Counted from the first letter of the stretch, positions 44,290-57,566 are shown. The stretch: DNA of 64,000 nt from Planoprotostelium fungivorum (GCA_003024175.1 MDYQ01000087.1:1-64000), one strand, 5' to 3'. The notes: a model not told the origin generated them from the letters alone. Translations and numbers: made by a program.

Positions 44290-47176
44290 TTACAGGGCCT
44301 TCCCCGTGATGATTGTCGTGAATCCTCCCTGCCCATTCCCTCTCTCCATCTGATTCAACACCATTCGGCTCAGCGCCTGAGAGGAATTAGCCTCAGGACA
44401 GACTACCAGTGCATCACCTCGACATCGGCCTTGGCTCTGGCGAGATCGTGCTGCAGTTGAACCTTTTCTTCATCAGCCAGACCCACGACAGAGGGCTGTC
44501 GTTGCACCAGAACGGAGTTGTGGGTCTCCAGGGCCTGATGTTCCGTCAGTTACGATATTTAAGAGATACGATGGGATCTAAGGGACGGCGTGTGCTTCTT
44601 TGCGGGGGTCGTAGCAACAGATCCGCTTCGGATGAATTTGGAGGATTCAAGGAGTAGACGCACCTTCACCCTGGCTTCCAAAGAAGCGATGTGTCCCTGC
44701 TTCTTGCTGATGGAGGCCTGATACGAGCGTTCTGCCTTGACCATCTTGTCTTGAGATTCTTTCAGCATCTTGGCAAATGTGGCCTTCTCTGATGTCCTCT
44801 TAGCCAGCTGCTCTTTCACTTCTTTCAGTTTCTTGTGCTCCTCTTCTCTCTTGGGTCGGATTGGTGGGAGTTCGGCTTCCGCTTCATCGTCAGAATCGAC
44901 CTCTACGGGTTGCAACATGACGGAATCCAAACGTAAGTTTAGAGCGTCTAATCTTTGCTCAATGTGTTTGTCCTGAATCGTCATCAGCTCTCGTACATCA
45001 CATCATTGGACAATGTGGACTCACTTCGATCGTATTGATGAATTCTTGGATGTTATTCCTCTGTCCCATCAAGAGCGAGAGCTGATCGAAGAGACCCGAA
45101 ATGTACTCTCCGGCGCCTTCTGACTCTTCATACAGATGTCTCGCCTCCTTCAATTTCGTTTCGAGATCCGCATATTTGGTGTTGAATTCCAACAGCTGAC
45201 CCTCCAGCATCTCCATCTGCTTCTTCAAAGACTCATTGTCCACCATCAGTTGTTGGACTTCAGAGTGGAAAAGGTTTGGTGGCTTCTCTTGTTGATCTGA
45301 TGACTTCAACGGAGGAAACTCTCTCTTTTCGAATCGTTTGTGTGTCACTTGAATGACCTTACAAGATGAGACATCATCATCATCACGTTCTTTGTCTCAC
45401 GTGGGTATCTCCTGCGATGTCTCTGAGCTTGTACTTTCCCAATGGCTTGCTGATCATCATCTCCTGGAGGGCAGCGCTGTGTTTGACTTGATCCCAACAG
45501 GCGCCGGAGACTTTCATGATCAGCTGACATGCGTGATGTGACATCTCACCTATGACTTGACCACCTGTAGCTATGGCCGAAAGACGTGCGGCCTTGTTCA
45601 CCATCCGTCCAAAATAATCCTGAGAATGTTCAGCATCTTTTGAAAGGTACCGTCTCACCATTCTGCCGGTGGTAGGATCCTTCTGGTTGATGGGCTGACC
45701 CGTATGACAACCCTGGTTCACTGTGAGCATCGAAGAGTGACCACAAAACTCCCACCATTCGAATTCTGAGACCCTTGTACAGCCCCGAGCCATCGTCCGA
45801 GAGGGAGTAAGGTTTGTTCAGGTTCATGATGTCCTCGGGCCATTTGGCATCGACCAGATCTTCTTGCACGTGGAGACAGAAGATGACGGCCTTGCTGGCA
45901 TCAGAGAAGGCCACCATGAAACTGTCTCCCTCCGTCTTCACTTCGTATCCACCAAAGATGGAGATGTTTCGACGCTGGATGGGTCAGGTTCTCACTCCTT
46001 CGTGTGGCTCACCAAGATACGATTGTGAGTCTTGAGGGCCTCGGACATCCCTTGTGGTTCTTGTTCCCACATTGAAGTGCTCTGGACACTCATCAGTTCC
46101 ACCGAGACGGATGATCGACTATGATGAAGACTCACCCCCATCACATCGGAGAAGACAAGGGTGATCTTTCCGGTTGGGGCATTCTCTTCCAATATTTTTC
46201 CGTTTTGCATGACGAACAGCATTCCATTCTTCCCGCTAGCCAAGGAGTCTGATGACATGGACGGCATGATCTTACTGTTCTCGACCCTCTGTTTCAGTGT
46301 ATTCAAGTTGGACACGGCGTCACGAAATTCCTGCTTCAGATTGTGCTGCGCGAGTTCTAATTCGGTGAGCGTAAATTTGGTCGTATTCTGTGAGTTCCTC
46401 TTCTGTTCTTCTTTCAGTCGGGTGACTTGCTCTTCGATAACCTGTTTCCCGTCAGATCGTGGCATTTGGATGATGGCACATTTTGGATGGTCTTCTGATG
46501 TTCTAGCTCTCCACGAAGTTCGTCTACGTTCGACTCCGCCTCCTGTAGCTGTTCTTCTAATCGTGCGATCTGTTCTCTCTCCTGGCGATTGATGTTGTCT
46601 ACATCCTTCCTGACCCTGTTCATGGCCTCCTGAGCGTCGAGATCGATGGTGGAACGGGCTAATTCCATGCTCATCGATTTCATCTGAGCCTCCGCGTCTA
46701 CTGCGCGGATCTCACCGGCAGCTGCCCTTTTTCTCGCTTCGCACAACTGCCCATCCAGATCGTGATTCAACTCTTTGAAGATCTCCAGTTGTCTCTGTTT
46801 TCCGGTCGGTGTTTGATGGCATTAAGAACATCACCTCTATGGTCTCCTTCTCCTTTACGAGCGATACATAAAAACTATAGGGAATGTTGTCGTTGCTGAC
46901 CTTCGTTGGTAATGTTCTGGATGAGAACTCGCTGGCACCAGAAGGTAATCCCAGCTGAAGTCTTCTCAACTTATCCTGATCTCCAGTCCTCGTCACGAGA
47001 GGCGGAGATTTAGGGGGTACCGGTGAAGCCGGGCCGTTCTTTGACAACAGGGGAAGCTTAGACGATGCATTGTTGTTGTTACCCTTGGTGGGAAGGACTT
47101 CGATCTCGGTTCTATGGATGTTGTTCCAGTCCAGGATCAGGCTGATGGACCTGTCCTTGACAGCCACAGGAGGCAT
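44290..47176 (-). CDS. Class III adenylyl cyclase with long coiled coils
   Basis: From ATG 47176, a low-complexity N-terminus (GNNNNASS) leads into a long coiled coil (REQIARLEEQLQEAESNVDE). The cyclase homology domain follows: GKITLVFSDV then GSTSMWEQEP (first metal Asp), GGYEVKTEGDSFMVAF (adenine-contacting Lys region and second metal Asp), and DYFGRMVNKAARL (Asp for adenine, Asn and Arg for the transition state). The Lys-Asp pair predicts cAMP rather than cGMP. A second coiled coil follows (MEMLEGQLLEFNTKYADLE and onward) to TAA at 44290-44292. There is no TM helix, so the enzyme is soluble. A single catalytic domain implies a homodimer, and the coiled coils probably pair it. Introns are about 38-60 nt. 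It is paralogous to the cyclase at 51862. Confidence 0.85.
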
Positions 47177-48104
47177 GGCTGCTGTTCAACTCTCCTTGCT
47201 GTTTGTGCAGCTTCGATTTGGAAGCTTATTCTGTTACCAAATATCAGCCAGCTGACAGATTTCTACGAAGTAAGTGCTCCTTTATTGGGAAACCTCAAGC
47301 CGTGAGCGCGAAATATGGAAGCAAGGGCTGATAACAAGATGAAACGGTTGGTGGATTGAGAGGTGTTATCAATCTCAGAGATGGCTTCCTGCGGAGGCTT
47401 GACGTCCACATTCTTCTTTTGAACCTGAAAGCAGGGCGTCTGCCAAGCCCTGCCACAAGAGGTCAACACATCTTATTTTAGAGCGCAATTCTATTATCGC
47501 ATACACACAAGAACACTCTAAGCATCTTCCCCTCCAGCACCGGTTCTTCATTCTCATCCAAATCGGAATTTTGTCTCCGTCGTCGGTGTTGATGAACCGT
47601 GAGGCGTTGATTCTACATTGGGACATCCTCCATCAGTGACAGCAGATCGATTGAACCCTTTGGACGGACATCATGAGGTCGCTCATCGTGGGATGATGCG
47701 ATCACCTGCGGTACCACCTCGAGGCCAACATATATCATCTCGGGGCAGTTCTCTCGTCCTCCTTGTCAGTGCCTTTGTACAATGTAGGAAAGAACTATCC
47801 ACACTCTTGGTTCATGCTCTTCATCTGTAAAGATGATGTGTGTCTTCGTCATTCCTCCACAGTGGAAACCGGTTTCCTGAATTTCTCGAGTCCCAATATT
47901 TTGAACCGTGTGGCCCTTTCAGTATATATCTGGGCGCCTATACCGAGTGTGAGCCAGGTACTGGAATAACTGAGAGACTATTGATCTAGACTCTTTCCGG
48001 GGACGAAAGCATTTTCTTGTCACAGCACTCTATCGAGATATCGGATGAGGCGAGAGAAATACGTTTTTTTGGATAAATTGGGCTCACAGCCGCCAGTTCA
48101 AACG
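47177..48104. other. 928-bp divergent region, possibly with an unrecognised short gene
   Basis: This separates the cyclase from the GTPase/RhoGEF gene. Minus-strand frames at about 47380-47626 could be exons (SDLDENEEPVLEGKM in one frame), but no start, stop and phase fit together. No repeat was seen. Confidence 0.35.
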
Positions 48105-51100
48105 ATGGCATCAGCCGCCATCTCTATCGAGGGGCACCACTCGCTGCGCTCGTCGAAAGAATCTTCATCTTCCAACGGATCTCCGAAGAAGGGTGGCGGC
48201 TTGAAGCGACAGCTGGGAAAAGCGATGGATAAGATCGCAAAGAGCCTGTCTGTGTCAGCGAAGAGCATCGATCTACCAGATCGTGGGAATCAAGTGAATG
48301 TGGTAAGGCTGATTGATATCTGTTATGTCGATGGATAATCATCAGCTCACATCGTTCAGTGTCTTGTTGGTTTGACCTGCGGAAAAACGACTCTTACTGC
48401 GCGTCTCAAACAGGCCAAAGGGGGTGGATATATCGTGGCGGACGAAACACATAACAGCACTGTCTTATCTACCTTCCACCACACTATCCACGGGAGAAAG
48501 GTTCGTACAGATCGACACCCTTTTAAGCTTTTCATGTAACATCCGACAGATTGAATTCTCTGTATTAGAGCTTCCAGGCTCAGATTTCGAATTTGTGGAC
48601 AGCGAACACGCCGCAGAGGTAAATCGTTAACGAATCTGATCACACTGATTCGATTCAGGTCTGGAAATGGGCTGATGTCATCGCTCTTTGTTTCTCTGTC
48701 ACAGAAGCCACCACATTCCTGTCTCTTCCCATCATCCAAAACAATATCTCTTCCATTTTGGGAGACTTCCATCATGCCATTGTCGTCGGTCTCCAAGGTG
48801 ATGATGTTGCTGCCGATTTCGTCTCCCTGAACCGTTCAGCCGACGAGCAAGGTGGAAGGACGGTAACAAAAGAAATGGGCAAAGAATACGCGAGAGAGAA
48901 CGATCTCTCTTACATCGAGGTGCATGATCGCGCATCACATCGTCACTCACAGCCACAGGTATCAGCACAGACTGGGCATCACATCCCCGAGCTATTGGAG
49001 AGTATCTGGGACATCTTCTCCACTTCAGAAGCCCCCGCTGACCTTCAAGATCGATCGTGGACGATGTCACCCACAAAGTGGTCACCTCGATCACAGAAGG
49101 TGTACGACTTCACTTCACCTCTCGCGGATGCCGAGATGATGGATGAGCCGATCGTCAGCCGGCCTCGAGCTCTCATCGTCACGGATCACCCATACCGATT
49201 GAGTGACGAAGACAAGCTCATCGAAGAATTAGAGGAGAGAATCGAAATATTGAAGAACATGATCCATCGGTGAGATGATGATGCGACATCACATCTGACG
49301 AGAGAAGATTGTCCAAGGTGAGACTTCGCAGACTGTCCCAAAGTCCGGAGAAATTCACCTCCCTCGGAAAAACCATGTCCCAATGCCTCAGCGAGAAGAT
49401 CCTGCTCGAAGACCAACTTCGTGTCATGCGAATCAAATCGCCCAGAAAGAGCTCCATCAGTACCATCAAACTCAACGGCTCTTGGTCCCACCCGGAACCC
49501 GGCACGGACTCTTCCGGTAGTAGTCCCAATCGATCTCCACGCGGTTCGCCCAAATTTGGGAGGAGTAGAAGGGTCTCCAAGGGTGGATCGTTCGACTTAT
49601 CGATGCCGAGAAATTTAGTCCCCCTCATGGTCAGAATGCAGCTGACGGACGACCCCTGCGCTACCTTGGAAGACTTAGATCGACAGCTGAGGGAAGCCAA
49701 GGAGAGCTTGCACAAGGAAGAGAGGAGGGCTAATTTCTTGAGGTGAGGGGGAGAGGGAGGAGTGGCTGATTGTAGACAGAGCCAACGGAGAGACCGGACA
49801 TTACGAGGAATTTACAAAGTCCCTGTTGACACGGCAAGAATCGATTCGGAAGTTGCAGATTCGGCTGAGAGAGAAATTCGACGAAGATTTTGATGCGAAG
49901 AAATGGCCGGAAGAGGAGATCCATCGTATCATCGTGTGTCAGAGCATCATCAGGGGCAGATCTGCGAGGAGGAAGGCGCAGATTCGAGGTGGGGAGATGA
50001 AGTGAGTGGAGGGTGAAGAGAGACAGCCAAGATGCACGCCAAACGGGGTCACATCTTCAGAGAGTTGGTGGAAACGGAAAAGGCGTACGTCAGTTCCATG
50101 CAGCAGATCATACACGTGAGTTTTCATTCATCATTCTTTTCGATCGATTTTCACTGATCATTTTTCAGAAATACGTTTTACCACTGAGAAAGAGCGGGTA
50201 AAAAGTTTTTTTTTCTCATACATTTTGAAACATTTGACAGGAATGATGAAAATCCAGTAGTATCGAGAGATGACCAAAAATTCATCTTTGCGGATATCGA
50301 AATCATTCACGCCTGGCACCTTCGGTTGCTGCGTGACATGCAAGAGCGCATTCAAACGTGGAGACCATCTCAGATGATCTCAGATCTGTTCGACGATATC
50401 GTGAGAGACATCATCTGAATGTCTCTCACAGGCAACAGAGTAACACCCTGTCGGTTTACACTGCGTTCACGAATAACTTAGACACGGCCATGCAGAAGAT
50501 AAGGGAATATCTGTCAAGCACGGATTATCTGCAATGGTTGATGGAGCAACAATGTAACACGGATCATCTCGAGAGTCTGTGAGTACGATCACGATCGTCA
50601 CGATGATGATCATCATCACATCAAATTTGTGATCCGATCGTGTGACACATCATCAGACTCATCACCCCCGTACAACGAGTTCCCCGTTACGTCCTCTTAT
50701 TCACAGTGAGATCAGCCAAACGCAAGAATGAACCACTCACCTCCACAGGACCTGAAGAACAGCACGTGGCCCACCCACCGTGATTATCAAGGAATCGAAC
50801 AACTCATCTCTGTCTTCGCTTCTGCCGCTTCCAACATCAACGAGAAGAAGAGGGATTCAGAGCACGCCAGGAGAGTCTTCGACATCTCTTCCAGCCTGTT
50901 GGGCGATCGAAAAGTCTTATCGGTACGTACCGTACGTCGGATATGTCACTGAAGATATCAGGGGATGATCGCACCACACAGAAGATACGTCTGTGACAGT
51001 GAAGTGAGAGGAGTGGCACCGGATGGAAGGACGAGGGGAAGGAGATTGTTCCTCTTCAACGATCTCCTCCTCATCGCCAAGGACAAACAGAGACGCAGGG

Positions 51101-51663
51101 GAGACTCTTTCATCAATACCGGAAGCTCGCCAGGCACATCACCTACCCTGGGTGATTCCAATTACGAATACGAGCAGAATCTTTCACTATCGGGGATGAT
51201 GGTGTTGGATCACGAAGAAGGAGCCGGTGAGATCATCATCCCGCGCGTGTGGTGAGATGGAGATGCTGATGATCGACAGACAACTTGTTTGAGATCGTCG
51301 CGGCTGACTCGTGCGTCTTACTATCGGCGGAATCGAAGCAAGTGAAGACCATGTGGATTGAGCAGCTTAACTCCTTTATCAAAAAACAAGACACGCTCTC
51401 CCACTTTCAAGCGGGTGCATTTCATAATTCCGTCCATCTCCGCTCACACATTCTTAGAACAGAACGATAAAGCCGCACAGGCCAGAGCCGATAAAGTGAA
51501 AGACATGATTAGAGACCGATACAACCGAGGGAAGCTGAAGCCAACGGAGTGCAAGAGCGACAAGATCGTCGGCCTCAGGAGCTTCGCGAGAGAGAAGAGC
51601 GTCATCGACAGGAGTCGGTCTCTAGATGGAGCCTTCCAGAGGAAACTGAATGTAAACTTGTGA
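48105..51663 (+). CDS. Rho-like pseudo-GTPase fused to IQ, DH (RhoGEF) and PH domains
   Basis: From ATG 48105 (a Met at 48045 is also possible), a basic Ser-rich leader precedes a Rho-family-like fold. Its P-loop reads VGLTCGKTTL, one residue short of GxxxxGK. G3 is ELPG instead of DTAG. A Rho-like ADVIALCFSV strand and LQGDD (instead of NKxD) follow. A long Ser/Arg-rich linker has a helical segment, then an IQ-like helix (IIVCQSIIRGRSARRKAQ). The DH domain shows HIFRELVETEKAYVSSMQQI, FADIEIIHAWHLRLL and LITPVQRVPRYVLLF. The PH domain shows RRLFLFNDLLLIAKD and ends NLFEIVAADSC...IEQLNSFIKK. The stop is at 51661-51663. About a dozen short introns are seen. It should exchange nucleotide on a Rac/Rho partner at membranes, with a non-canonical GTPase module as a built-in regulator. 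Confidence 0.75.
50579..50656. repeat. GATC-rich self-complementary intron inside the DH domain
   Basis: This 78-nt intron splits the codon before LITPVQRVPRY and is built from GATCACGATCGTCACGATGA and GATCATCATCACATC-type words, which can fold on themselves. Confidence 0.7.
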
Positions 51664-51861
51664 ATTGTATAGTATAAACGCCTCAAAGTCAGCGTAGATC
51701 TTTCTGCCGATAAAGAGTACGAACCTATTGAAAGATCCTTTGTTGTAAGGAGCTCGGTCCAAATTTGGTTCTAGTAGGTTTTATTCGGAAAATCCCACCT
51801 CGGGAAGAACTCACCTTGGCTTGATGAGAAGGCAGCGACACCTCTGTAGCCTCTGAATTAT

Positions 51862-54697
51862 ATGGACACTATCAGTGGGAGGAATACGTTGCAGCCTCTC
51901 AACAGTAATATCATCACTGGAGATCGATCACAACATCAACCGATGGATAATGCCAGCCAGGAAGGAAGAGACCCACAGAGAAAATTAGTCAAGGCTGTCT
52001 CTGCTCATCTCCCAACGACATCCAAACCAGCAAATGGAATCCATCTTTCACGAGAACTAGACAGTGCACTCGATCAACTGTCAACCATACGCAAACAGAA
52101 CGAACTCTATCAGAAGGAACTACACGATGAGAAGGAGAAAGCTCTCACATGGCATATGAGGACGAAAGAGAAAGAGATCGAGCGAGTTCAAGCTCTAGAA
52201 GCGAGGAGAATTTCTGAGGAAGCACTGTCCCTTGCGGTCCAAAGAGCCAAAGAACTCGAATCACTGGTACGAGATGAGAGGAAGATGGGGCGCCAGAAGC
52301 TGGAGTCACTGTTAGAGAAGGAGAGAGGTTTAGAGAAAGAATTAGCTGCAGCCGTACAGAGTACGACGGCCTTCTCCAAGCAGCTCAATCTCGTCTTGAA
52401 TCGCATGAATTTCGCATCATTCTCACAACTACCCGGTCCACCACCAGACGACCCTCAGCCGCCGATGGGCAACGTCTGCATCTTATTCACCGACGTGGAG
52501 TGCTCCACTGAGAAGTGGGATAATGCACCGGAGAGGATGCAAGAGGCACTGCAGATCCACAACACTCTCCTCCGATCCATCATCAAACAACACCGAGGAT
52601 ACGAAGTCAAGACGGAGGGAGACAGTTTCATGGTCACTTTCTCCTCTCCCAAAGACTGTCTTCTGGCCGCCGTCGATATTCAAACCAAGCTGTTGACCAC
52701 ACAATGGCCAGCGGTGAGTCATCTCATCTCCGTCTCACGCGCTAAGCCAATCAGGACACCGATCAGTGGTCCGATTGCAGAGAAATCCACGATGCAGAGG
52801 GCAAGGTCATCTGGAGAGGACTTCGAGTCAGAGCCGGTATTCACATCGGTCTCCCCACCGTAGCTGTGGATCCCACGACATGTCGAATGGACTACCTGGG
52901 TTCACCTGTAAATAAGGCGGCACGCGTCGCAAACATGGCGGCTGGTGGACAGACCATCGTGACGAAAGAGTTTGCGGAGGCTGTGGGAGAATATGAAGGT
53001 GTCGAATGGACGGACCTGGGGAATTTCGAGCTCAAGGGAATCTCGGGGGATCACGGACTGTTGCAGGTGATGCACGATCGAAGTGGATGATCGCATGACG
53101 TGTGGCAGATACTTCCTCACAGTCTCCACGGCAGAATTTTCCCTCTACGATCTGCGCATGGTCAGCAGGAGGATATGGAGAAGAAGATTGAAAATCTCAT
53201 CAAGGTAAGTGGTACTCTCTGTGATCGGCTCTGACACCAACATCAAGGAGAACACGGAATTGACGAGACAGATGGAGATCCTTCGCAGTGAACTGGCGCA
53301 GCTGAGAAGCTCTTCCAGCGAATTCAGCGCACGCTTCAACCAGATGACCGAAGAGTCCACCTCGCCCCTGACGCCCGAATGGCATGACGCCAGAGAGTGG
53401 AATGAGCAGCTCGACAGACAGATCCACCTCTTAGACGATCGTTTCCACTCCCTCGAGTCCGAAGCGGCCGACATGCGATCTGAGATCGGCAAGATCATTC
53501 AGTCCAAAGAAGTTCTCGCCGCAGAGAGAGATGACCTGGCTCACCGCCTCTGCATCGCTCAGGCTGAGAAGGATCAATTGCTGGTTGAATTGGCTTCCAT
53601 CAGCATGACACCGAGGCCGGCTGTCTCCAGAGCACCATCTAGGGTGGCCTCCATCCTGGACATCTCCACTCTGCAGAGATCCATCAGCGACCTCTCAGAC
53701 ATCAAATTAGCCACAGTCCATCTCATCGATCGGACACCACCATCTCCGAGGCCATCCATTTCTACGGACTCTCTCAAGTCTCCACGGCATCTGCAAGTCG
53801 ATCCGGCGAAACTTCCCCCTCAGAACCAGCACGATCCATTCAGATCCCCACCTCTTACACCAACAACGCAGCGCGCCAATCTATCCACGGAAGGTAGAGA
53901 TGGACATAGGCCTTCACCAGAGAGGGCAACCTCCATGGACAGCCCCAGAGCTCCCCCCACTTTGATCATCGAGCCCAGCAGTCCACAGCCGGTATCTCCA
54001 GCCGAAGTGAGGAAGAAGAATCGGGTGGGACCTGTTGCGATTCACCCGACGGCCATCGTTCAGTCGAACAGTGAGAAGTTACCACCACTGCACTCCGCTT
54101 CGAGTATGCAGAGCTCTCCCACCTTCCACGACATGGAAGCAAAATTACCCATACTGTCCTCTCATCTTTTAGAGGTGATCACGATCTTTCTCTTGAACGA
54201 ATGGTGACATTTCGCAGAGGGATACGAAATTACATGCGATCGGTTTATCTCCACGAGGTAACCTGCACCGCTGCGCTTCTGATGAGACAGGCAAGACCGC
54301 AGACACGATCCTCATGTCCGGCCAGGCCCCTTCGTACGCGGAAGGAACGAATGACGTCCATCCACCTCCCTCACCATGTTCAGACAACCGAGTACAGAGC
54401 CCACACCGTAAGAAGATGGGAGAGGTCAAGCAGGCCCGTGCGGCTGAGATCTACGCAGAGTATCAGCGTCGCAGGGTCTCGTGGGCGGCACCGGTTACAG
54501 ATCACGAGCTGATGCGGGCTGGCATCCGCAACAATGTCAACCAACCGGAGCTGAAATTAGTCACACCCACACTGACGACACCTGCTTTCGTGCACGAACG
54601 TTTACCTTCAGCGAGCCGAGAGAAGAAGATGACCAGCAAGCAGGAGATCAAGAGCAGAGATTTCAATTTCAACGATTTGAAGAGGAACGGAACGTAA
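51862..54697 (+). CDS. Class III adenylyl cyclase, coiled-coil, second paralogue
   Basis: ATG 51862 opens a long first exon with a coiled coil (ELYQKELHDEKEKALTW and onward). The cyclase domain follows: NVCILFTDVECSTEKW (first metal Asp), HRGYEVKTEGDSFMVTF (Lys region, second Asp) and, after an intron, GIHIGLPTVAVDP with DYLGSPVNKAARVANMAAGG (Asp, Asn, Arg). It ends TDLGNFELKGI. A second coiled coil (ELTRQMEILRSELAQL) and a long Ser/Pro-rich tail with proline-directed phosphorylation-like sites (TPPSPRPS) reach the stop at 54695-54697. All catalytic residues are present and the specificity pair predicts cAMP. It is soluble, as is the cyclase at 44290-47176, which shares this layout. Confidence 0.85.
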
Positions 54698-55000
54698 ACA
54701 GCTTGTCACACTACACGAATGTAGATGAAGGGAGCCATCGGAGTGAGAAGTAAGGAATGAAGATGATTTTTTTTATTTCTTGCACTAATGGACCCATCGT
54801 GGTGATTCACGACACACTCTCTTTTGATTTTATTCCGTCTACTCTTACAACAATGTCTCTTATCCGTACGCTCCCGGGGGTGGCATCCTGCTCTACGTCA
54901 GTCTCCTCTTCTCTCACAACTCAACGACTCACACGATCTTCTTCTTCACCTCCGTCTTTTGCGTCACAGAGTTGTTCATCAGTCCGTACACCTACCACCG

Positions 55001-56405
55001 TCAGCATCTCTCGAATCTGCGAATGCGCACCGAGTGGTGAGCGTTACCACCGTGTCCACCGATGGTGGGGATGTTCTTCGCCTTCACGACACCGCCTCCC
55101 TCTCCCAACACCGTCGTCTTGGCAGGTTGTAGTCCGGTGTTCGCGTTCAGATTGCGCTTCAGTTCCTCCACCACGTCTCCCGCCTCGGAGATTTCGATCT
55201 ATCAGATGTCAGATTGACACGTCTGACACCTTCACCTTCCTGCTGGCGATGTGGAGGCCAGTTCGGTTGATCTCGTCGGCCAGTCCTTGCTTGGCCGTAG
55301 AATAGACCATTCTCAATTTCTGGGGTGAATTACCCGGGCAGTAATAGATGAGAGCCGCTTGCTTCGAGATCTTGTTGGTGAGGTAGACGTAAAAGCGTGG
55401 AGCACTACCGGTGATCTCCTTGGCAACACCTTCTCCACTGTTGACGTTCTTTGCGGTACCCTTCGCCTCCACGTGGTCGTTCTTCTCGGTGATTTCCTGG
55501 GAAGCGTCAATTCTCGTCGAATTTTCGCGGTTTCACCAGCTCGAGGAAGGTGGCGGTACCTTCTCTGAGTTTGGTCAGCTCGGCCTTGGCGTGATCGGTG
55601 AGGGGGAGAACGACAGAGTGGTAGCCTCCGATGCCAGCGGTGGCGCCCTGATGCCATCAGATCCTCTCATCGTCTGTCGTCTCACCGGTTGGGTCTTGGC
55701 AGTGAGAGATTGTGAGAAATCCTTTCTGGCCTGCTCTTCTTGCTTGTGTAGCTCTCCCAATTCGACCTCTTTGGATGAGAGGGCGTTCACGGGGGCTCTT
55801 CCGGCTTGCAAGTTGGCGTAGGACAATTCGGCCTGCGATGGGTCAGCATTTGATCCAATGCGCCGTTGCAAATGTATGAATCGTGGATGGAGAGATGGAT
55901 TTATAGAAGATCACCTTGGTGGTCGCATGGACATCCTCTACGAAGAAGTTCGCACCGAGTTTCTCCTTCAAAAATTCTTTTGCAGATGCAAATGTCATCT
56001 TGGACTTCACGGGCGCAGCGTCGGGGACGTAGGTAAGGAGCAGCCACCTCTTCGTACCTTCTAATCGGACGATAAAGTATGCTGGCTCTTCGTCTCCGGC
56101 CTGTTCGGCGATGTGACCCCAATCTGCCTCCATGTTGGACGTCTGTCTCTCCTCATAGGTGTTGACGATGACCTCTGTGGAAAAAATGAACGATTCTTCG
56201 GATGAAAGAGGAGGGAGGGGACCGAGTTGAATGGAAACGAGACTCACCATCACGGATGACACACTTGTAGAAGCGAATGGACTGTGCAATAGTCTGTCCC
56301 TTGAATTTGCTGACCAGCTCCTCGGCCACTGTAGGGTATCAGTTAGATCCTCTTGGATGTCTCTATGAGAATGAGGAACGTACGAGGAATGGGTGCGTGA
56401 GACAT
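55001..56405 (-). CDS. TWF1: Twinfilin, two ADF-H domains
   Basis: From ATG 56405, the first ADF-H domain reads AEELVSKFKGQTIAQSIRFY and YFIVRLEGTKRWLLLTYVPD, then VKSKMTFASAKEFLKEKLG, the long actin-binding helix. A linker (APVNALSSKEVELGELHKQE) matches twinfilin. The second ADF-H domain starts GGYHSVVLPLTDHAKAELTK and continues with RFYVYLTNKISKQAALIYYC and KLRMVYSTAKQGLADEINR. The C-terminal tail is Gly-rich and stops at 55001-55003. Twinfilin binds actin monomers and barbed ends and slows assembly at the cortex. Introns are about 40-75 nt. It is convergent with the second cyclase, about 300 bp apart; the gap shows nothing. Confidence 0.88.
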
Positions 56406-56680
56406 TGTGGTTGCCGATGTGTTGGCCCCGGATACAAAACAAGATGACCAACTACAACGAGGTAAATATCGTCCACAGGGAGGTGGACGAATTCAGATAG
56501 GAGCATCCACTGTCCTATCCTCTGTGGGAGGCTATCACATAGACATTCGTTCGTTCCTCATAGAGATATCCATCGATCCGACATTCTATCTAGAACGTTG
56601 AAGTCAAATTTGTCCAGTCCGACATTGAAAAGATTCACCCCGTTGAACAATATTAATGTATTACAGTGATTTAGATGTTA

Positions 56681-57566
56681 GCCTTGATGCTGACAAAGAT
56701 GTACGTTCCAGCGACAGCCTTAGCGTCCAAGTTGGCAACGATTCTTCCGGCCTTCTGGTCCCAGAAGGCAGCGCACTGAGTGTAGTTCACTCCGTCAAAC
56801 TTGAGCAATCCAACGGCTCCATTTCCATCGAAGCCCAAGACGGGGGTGACGAGAGAGACAGCGGCTAAGACCTCAGCAGAGACGTCGATCTTGATACCGA
56901 CCTATCACATCTCATCAGAACTCGTGCATCATCATCTTCTCATCACCTGAGCGGTAGCGTAGATGGATTCGGAGGTAAGGAGGGGAACGCATCCGGCGGG
57001 CAGGCTGACCTTGATGTCGGCGCAGACTCCGACGCTGATCTGCACGTCGACGGTAGATTGGACCGACAGCACGGTGGTAGAGCCCAAGACACCGGGGAGG
57101 ATGGAAGAGACGGGAAGGACGGAGCCCAAGAGAGAGGTGATGGGAGCGAGGAGTCCAGCCTGTGTGGGGAGATCGATGGCGATGTTGGCGGCCACGTTGG
57201 CGTGGACGAAGGTGGTGGAAGAGTAGCTGGCAGCTACGGCGACTCCCTTACCTCCCAGAAGGCCTCCAAGGATGCTACCGACCAATTGATCGCCTGTGCG
57301 ACGGTCAATATCGAATCGTGACGTCATCGTGGCGTGGTCTCACCGAGGAGGTTACCGAGGATGCTGTTCCCGCCCAAAATGCTGTTGAGGGGTAAGATGT
57401 TGAGGAGATTTCCGATGGGAAGACCCAGCAGACCGTTGTTGCTACCACCAGCACCACCTAATAGACCACCTACGATAGGTAGACCTCCCAGGAGGTCACG
57501 CTTGTCAGCGGTGCCGGCGGCTGCGAGAGCGATGAGAGCGAAGCAGAAGAAGATGGAAGTTTTCAT
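56681..57566 (-). CDS. Small secreted Gly/Leu-rich protein
   Basis: ATG 57566 gives a clear signal peptide (MKTSIFFCFALIALAAAGTA) followed by KRD. Gly/Leu/Ile-rich repeats come next (GGLPIVGGLLGGAGGSNNGL, NILPLNSILGGNSILGNLLG). Two introns lead to a more globular, Val/Ser-rich part with a few Cys (ADIKVSLPAGCVPLL) and an end that stops at 56681-56683. There is no TM helix after the signal. It may be an extracellular matrix, stalk or wall protein. No family is recognised. Confidence 0.7.

Noticed and set aside
54757-55305. Plus-strand 182-codon Ser-rich frame
   Set aside because: It lies opposite the C-terminal exons of twinfilin and has no homology.
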